Below, one piece after another: positions 60,777 through 64,000 of a DNA stretch of 64,000 nucleotides (position 1 is the first letter of the stretch; every line of letters begins with the position of its first letter). Both the position numbers and the translations under genes were made by a program. The notes under the pieces are model-generated. The model did not search any database. It was not told where the DNA came from and worked only from the letters and a program-made list of their open reading frames with translations. Origin of the DNA: Prorocentrum cordatum (Eukaryota; Sar; Dinophyceae; Prorocentrales; Prorocentraceae); the NCBI GenBank assembly GCA_963575745.1, contig CAUYUJ010012758.1:387501-451500 (forward strand), in the 5' to 3' direction.

Positions 60777-62951
60777 CCCACAACAGGACTAGCGCGCGTT
60801 TTTGCGCACAGCTTCGCCTGGACAGAACGCGCGCGCACGCCGGCGCCCCTGCGCCCACCGCCGCTCACCACGAGGCACGCGGATATTCATCTGCTACGCC
60901 ACTCACCACGGAGCACCTGCTGCAGCATGACCAGCCGTAGGACGAGGAGGACGCCGCACGCCAGCGGGCGAGGTGGACGACGCAGGGCAGGACGAGGAGA
61001 ATCGCCAGGACGAGGAGACGGAAATGAGGAGGATGCGGCGAATCAGGCCAACACACAGTGGAAGATCGAGGCAACGCCACCACACGGTTCGCACAGATCC
61101 GCTCAAGGCTGCCCGTGTTCACCGTCCGTTTCTCGCACCCCTCTGCCATCTTCTCCATCCTGGCCCACCCCTACAGACGCGGCTGCCGGCCGGACACCTT
61201 CTCTGCAACAACCAACATCCTCCAGCAGCCGCAACCTTCCCTCGCAGCCCCCAAACAGGAGAGGTGCGACAAACGCCGCTGCTCTGACCTCTAGTCAAGC
61301 GCAGCAAGCTTACTGCTGCACGCGGCAGCTACCATCCGCAGTTGTCAGTGCGATGCCAGTCAGGCGCAGCGCGTCTGCTGACGCGCACGGCGGCTGAGGA
61401 CGCTTCCTGGCCAACGACCGCAACAGTACGCATCTGTGGCCCACGTGCCCAGATGCGCCAAACTGACAAAATATATTAGTCCTTGGGCCTGGCCACCTAC
61501 CGGTCAACGCCAACGCCGCAGACGCGTCTTCACGCCCACGTCAATTACGACAACGAGCTTGGGACCAGCTGCCAGTTGAGCACAGCAGTAATACGTTTCC
61601 AGTTAGCGGTACCTCGACCACGACCCCGTCCATTACGCTGCGACCACAACTTGGGCAGGACCACGTCAGCCCTGCCAACCCGCAGGCCACGCGCATGCAA
61701 AACGTCCAGGAGGACGTCGACACCTTCGCCGTCATCGGCGTCAGTCTCTCGCGCGGGCTTCCTACCTGCGGCGCGCTCACCACGGCCGACCAACAGGGCG
61801 CGCGCGCCCGGCAGGCATTGCTGGCGCGCAGCAACCGCGACTCTCTCTGGAAGCACGCGCGCGCAACAGCGCAGCCCACATGGCGCGTCGCACCGCGCGC
61901 CGCGCAACCAATGGCGGTTGCCACCCACTGCGGCGGCGCAAATGGCACGCCACAGATGCAGCGCGCTCGCCGCCGGCCTGCACGCGATTCAGCCTTGCGG
62001 TTGCAGGAGGGGCGGGATGCGCCGCCATGCGCGCGCACGCACTGACGCAACGGCCAGGCCTCGCTGGGAGCGCCACCACAAATCCCATTCCCCACCCTTC
62101 CTCCCTTACAGGCACCTGACGAGAGGGCCGCATCACAGAGGGCTCAGCGCCCAGATAACCGCGCATCGCCAACGCGAGGATGAACGCGCTGCCACATCTG
62201 ACCGGCCCCCGGGAAAAAGAGGGATTCGTCGGGTCATTGCCAAGGGCTGTTCAGCGCCACAGCTTGCGCACCCGTGCCAGCGAGTGGACCCGGCGCCGAC
62301 CGCGCGGCGAAAAAAACGAAGAACCGCCAGGACAGCCGCGCTCCAAATTGCCATGGGCCCCACGCGCAAGTCGAGGAGCGCGAAAATCCTGGCGACGCAC
62401 CGCCGCGCGTCAGCGACCAGTCCCACGGCCGTGCGTTGCAATTGTTGTCGCTGGGCAAGTGTGGCGCGCCTATCGCGCGTCGGATGCTCGTCATGCGTCG
62501 GCATGGGCTGTTCGGCGCCACGCCGGAAGGTTGGGCCGCGTCAGCCAATTCTCGCGGCCGCACTCTGGGCCGCGCCTACCCGCCCCAGTCGAGTCTGAAT
62601 GAAGCTGGAATAACAACATCACGTGGGCCGTCAACAAGTTTGGACAATGTCGTGGCCAGAGCAATTTCGGACAGGTACGGCGCGACACAACTGGGCGCGG
62701 GCCCCTGCGAAACATCTTTCTCAACGCAACATCCAGACAAGAAAAGCTTGCATCATTCGTGTGATCCGAACATGCGGGCGGCCAGTAGAAGCCCGTTTCG
62801 GCGCGAGCAGGCACTGCGACGGCAAGATGCATATGTCGCGGGGTACCTCTTATACGACGGCGTGACAAACGGGGATACGAAGCGCGAAAGTTGCCGCGCA
62901 TGCGCGACGGCCGTCTCTCACTGCCGCGCCAACCAGAAGTTTCGAGGATAG
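60609..62951 (+). CDS. Plus frame interrupted only by TGA, unknown product (gene or pseudogene)
   Basis: From ATG 60609 one frame runs to TAG 62949-62951. It is broken only by TGA at 61395, 61464, 62043, 62181 and 62199. It starts with a hydrophobic segment (MLFPVFCFLYANSQRISLWR). After the second TGA it reads ILVLGPGHLPVNANAADASS, a Ser/Thr-rich stretch (SSNTFPVSGTSTTTPSITL), NVQEDVDTFAVIGVSLSRGL and ALLARSNRDSLWKHA. After 62199 it gives ALQLLSLGKCGAPIARRMLV, NVVARAISDRYGATQLGAG, DAYVAGYLLYDGVTNGDTKR and a Cys-rich end. The sections from 61467 and from about 62300 have clear GC3 codon bias. TTCCTCCCTTACAG at 62098-62111 would be a good splice acceptor, so introns may remove several stops. 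No family recognised. Confidence 0.4.
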
Positions 62952-63224
62952 CACTGCACGCACTTCGGTCCTCCGCGCGCGCGGGCAGTTAAGTGCTGAC
63001 GGGCCGTTGCACTGCACGTTCCGCACCAGTGCGGAGTGCGATCTGTTGCAGGCCAGTAGCTCTGGCAGTGAGAACGACCAGTTCTGCCCGCACCAGCGCG
63101 CCTACCACCCGCGGCATGCGCGAGTCGGGCCAACGGGGCGGGGCGCGCGCCGGGCGCCCAGCACGCCCCGCCCGGTAACTGCTCCATCACGGGACTTGCG
63201 CAGCCGTTCGGCACAGGCCCCTGA

Positions 63225-63878
63225 CTTGCCTTGCCCGGGAACCGCCACCAGCGACTACGCAACCACGGGCAGTGCGGCCTCACTCCACACAGGGCTCTAG
63301 CACACCCTGCTAGAGAGCCGCCGCCAGCGGCTACTCCATCACAGGGACTTGCGCCATCGCGCGGCAAAGCCCAATCAGATGTAGCCACGCTTAGAAGGGG
63401 GATTTCTACAACTACCACTGGCACTACACGACCTGCGCCAGCACGACGAGCACGTCGACGCTACATCGACGACACGCGCGAGAACCACGAGAGCTATCAC
63501 AACAACGAACGCAGCAACGACAACTACGACTGGTGCCACAACCCACGGCACTACGCGGCGTACCTCGACGAGCACTGCCAGGCCAAACGAAGCGTTCAAG
63601 GTTCAACCACGACCATCTCCCACGACGCCTCCATAGCGCCGGCGTTCGCGCCAGGGCGCCGCCGCCATGGCGCGCCCAACAACCCCGCGCTGCCTGCACG
63701 GTCGGCGCGCCAGTCCGCTGATCGCGAGCCGTCAAGCACCCAGGACGAGTGTCTGCTGGCACAGCTACAGGCACGAATGGGCGACGTTCTTCACCTGCGC
63801 GCACACGGTCACCAATGCCAGAGCTTCCCGCGTGCCTGCGAACGTTGGCCCAAGGGCGACTGTTGCGCACGGAGCTGA
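63225..63878 (+). CDS. Same-frame continuation, Asn/Asp/Tyr-rich segment, unknown
   Basis: In the same frame as 60609-62951. It is open from after TGA 63222 to TGA 63876-63878, then again to TGA 63996. The best part is 63456-63600: RRRYIDDTRENHESYHNNER, SNDNYDWCHNPRHYAAYLDE, HCQAKRS. It uses almost only C-ending AAC, GAC, TAC and CAC codons, and the Cys/His spacing might bind a metal. The segment before about 63420 contains a short tandem duplication (CTCCATCACRGGGACTTGCGC at 63183 and 63340) and is weaker. No start assigned; may be an exon of the preceding gene. Confidence 0.35.
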   Translation, partial: LALPGNRHQRLRNHGQCGLTPHRALAHPAREPPPAATPSQGLAPSRGKAQSDVATLRRGISTTTTGTTRPAPARRARRRYIDDTRENHESYHNNERSNDNYDWCHNPRHYAAYLDEHCQAKRSVQGSTTTISHDASIAPAFAPGRRRHGAPNNPALPARSARQSADREPSSTQDECLLAQLQARMGDVLHLRAHGHQCQSFPRACERWPKGDCCARS

Positions 63879-64000
63879 CTTGCATCGGCCTCAGCCGCAC
63901 GAGCTGCCAACGATGGGCGACCAAGCCAGGCGCCGAAGGCCGCCCGGCAGGACTGGCTTGGCGCACTGCGCCGAGTCGCCCAATCGCAGCGTGAGTGATG

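Noticed and set aside
61483-62598. 371-codon overlapping frame
   Set aside because: Codon pattern is weaker than in the overlapping frame used for 60609-62951; probably a shadow.
60609-63998. Reassigned TGA codon
   Set aside because: TGG is used normally in the same frame, two TAG stops also occur, and introns or decay explain the pattern more simply.

Overview
The window looks like nuclear DNA of a dinoflagellate. Three things point that way: a near-perfect relic of the dinoflagellate trans-spliced leader at 58616-58637, a GC-rich background packed with dispersed and tandem repeats, and only scattered, mostly broken coding stretches. The species cannot be named from the sequence alone. I see no bacterial operon layout, no rRNA, no recognisable tRNA and no CRISPR array. 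Most long open frames between 1 and 56000 are artefacts of triplet repeats (poly-Asp, poly-His, poly-Glu, poly-Pro) or of a 90-bp satellite whose length is a multiple of three.

Layout. 1-3600: dispersed elements, including a terminal-inverted-repeat (MITE-like) family, and short-period arrays. 3595-5490, 14730-15344, 16300-17543 and 30061-31720: four copies of one composite element, made of a conserved left module, n copies of a roughly 90-bp satellite, a purine-rich stretch and a conserved right module with a small hairpin. 5528-6217, 7267-9932, 10022-11135, 13970-14560, 18345-19372, 23766-24045, 27110-28095 and 38031-38590 are large microsatellite fields. 11738-12400 and 20795-21450 are inverted copies of one 0.65-kb element. 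19509-20162 (minus strand) is a decayed gene with ricin-B-type beta-trefoil lectin motifs and a C-terminal membrane segment. 31769-32362 is a 297-bp direct duplication next to a minus-strand coding fragment. 38582-39052 is the C-terminal part of a LINE-type retrotransposon protein. 41655-47065 is a tandem array of four diverged 0.9-1.4-kb units, one split by a nested insertion, each carrying a similar hydrophobic reading frame. 47328-47785 and 50270-51362 are frameshifted membrane-protein genes. 52195-54625 is a head-to-head array of roughly 330-bp units in an AT-richer zone, followed by a strikingly AT-rich small ORF (54671-54967).

56700-64000 differs from the rest. It is GC-rich, has almost no simple repeats, and has long same-strand open frames. 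One (56764-59814, interrupted by a single TAG) ends in a three-helix membrane domain and contains the spliced-leader relic. Another plus-strand frame (60609 to the window end) is interrupted mainly by TGA codons. This is the most gene-like part of the window.

The coding fragments show no obvious shared pathway. What ties the window together is repeat biology: at least ten separate dispersed families, several unlike textbook elements. Every coding call rests on codon pattern and reading-frame continuity judged by eye, and no database search was possible.
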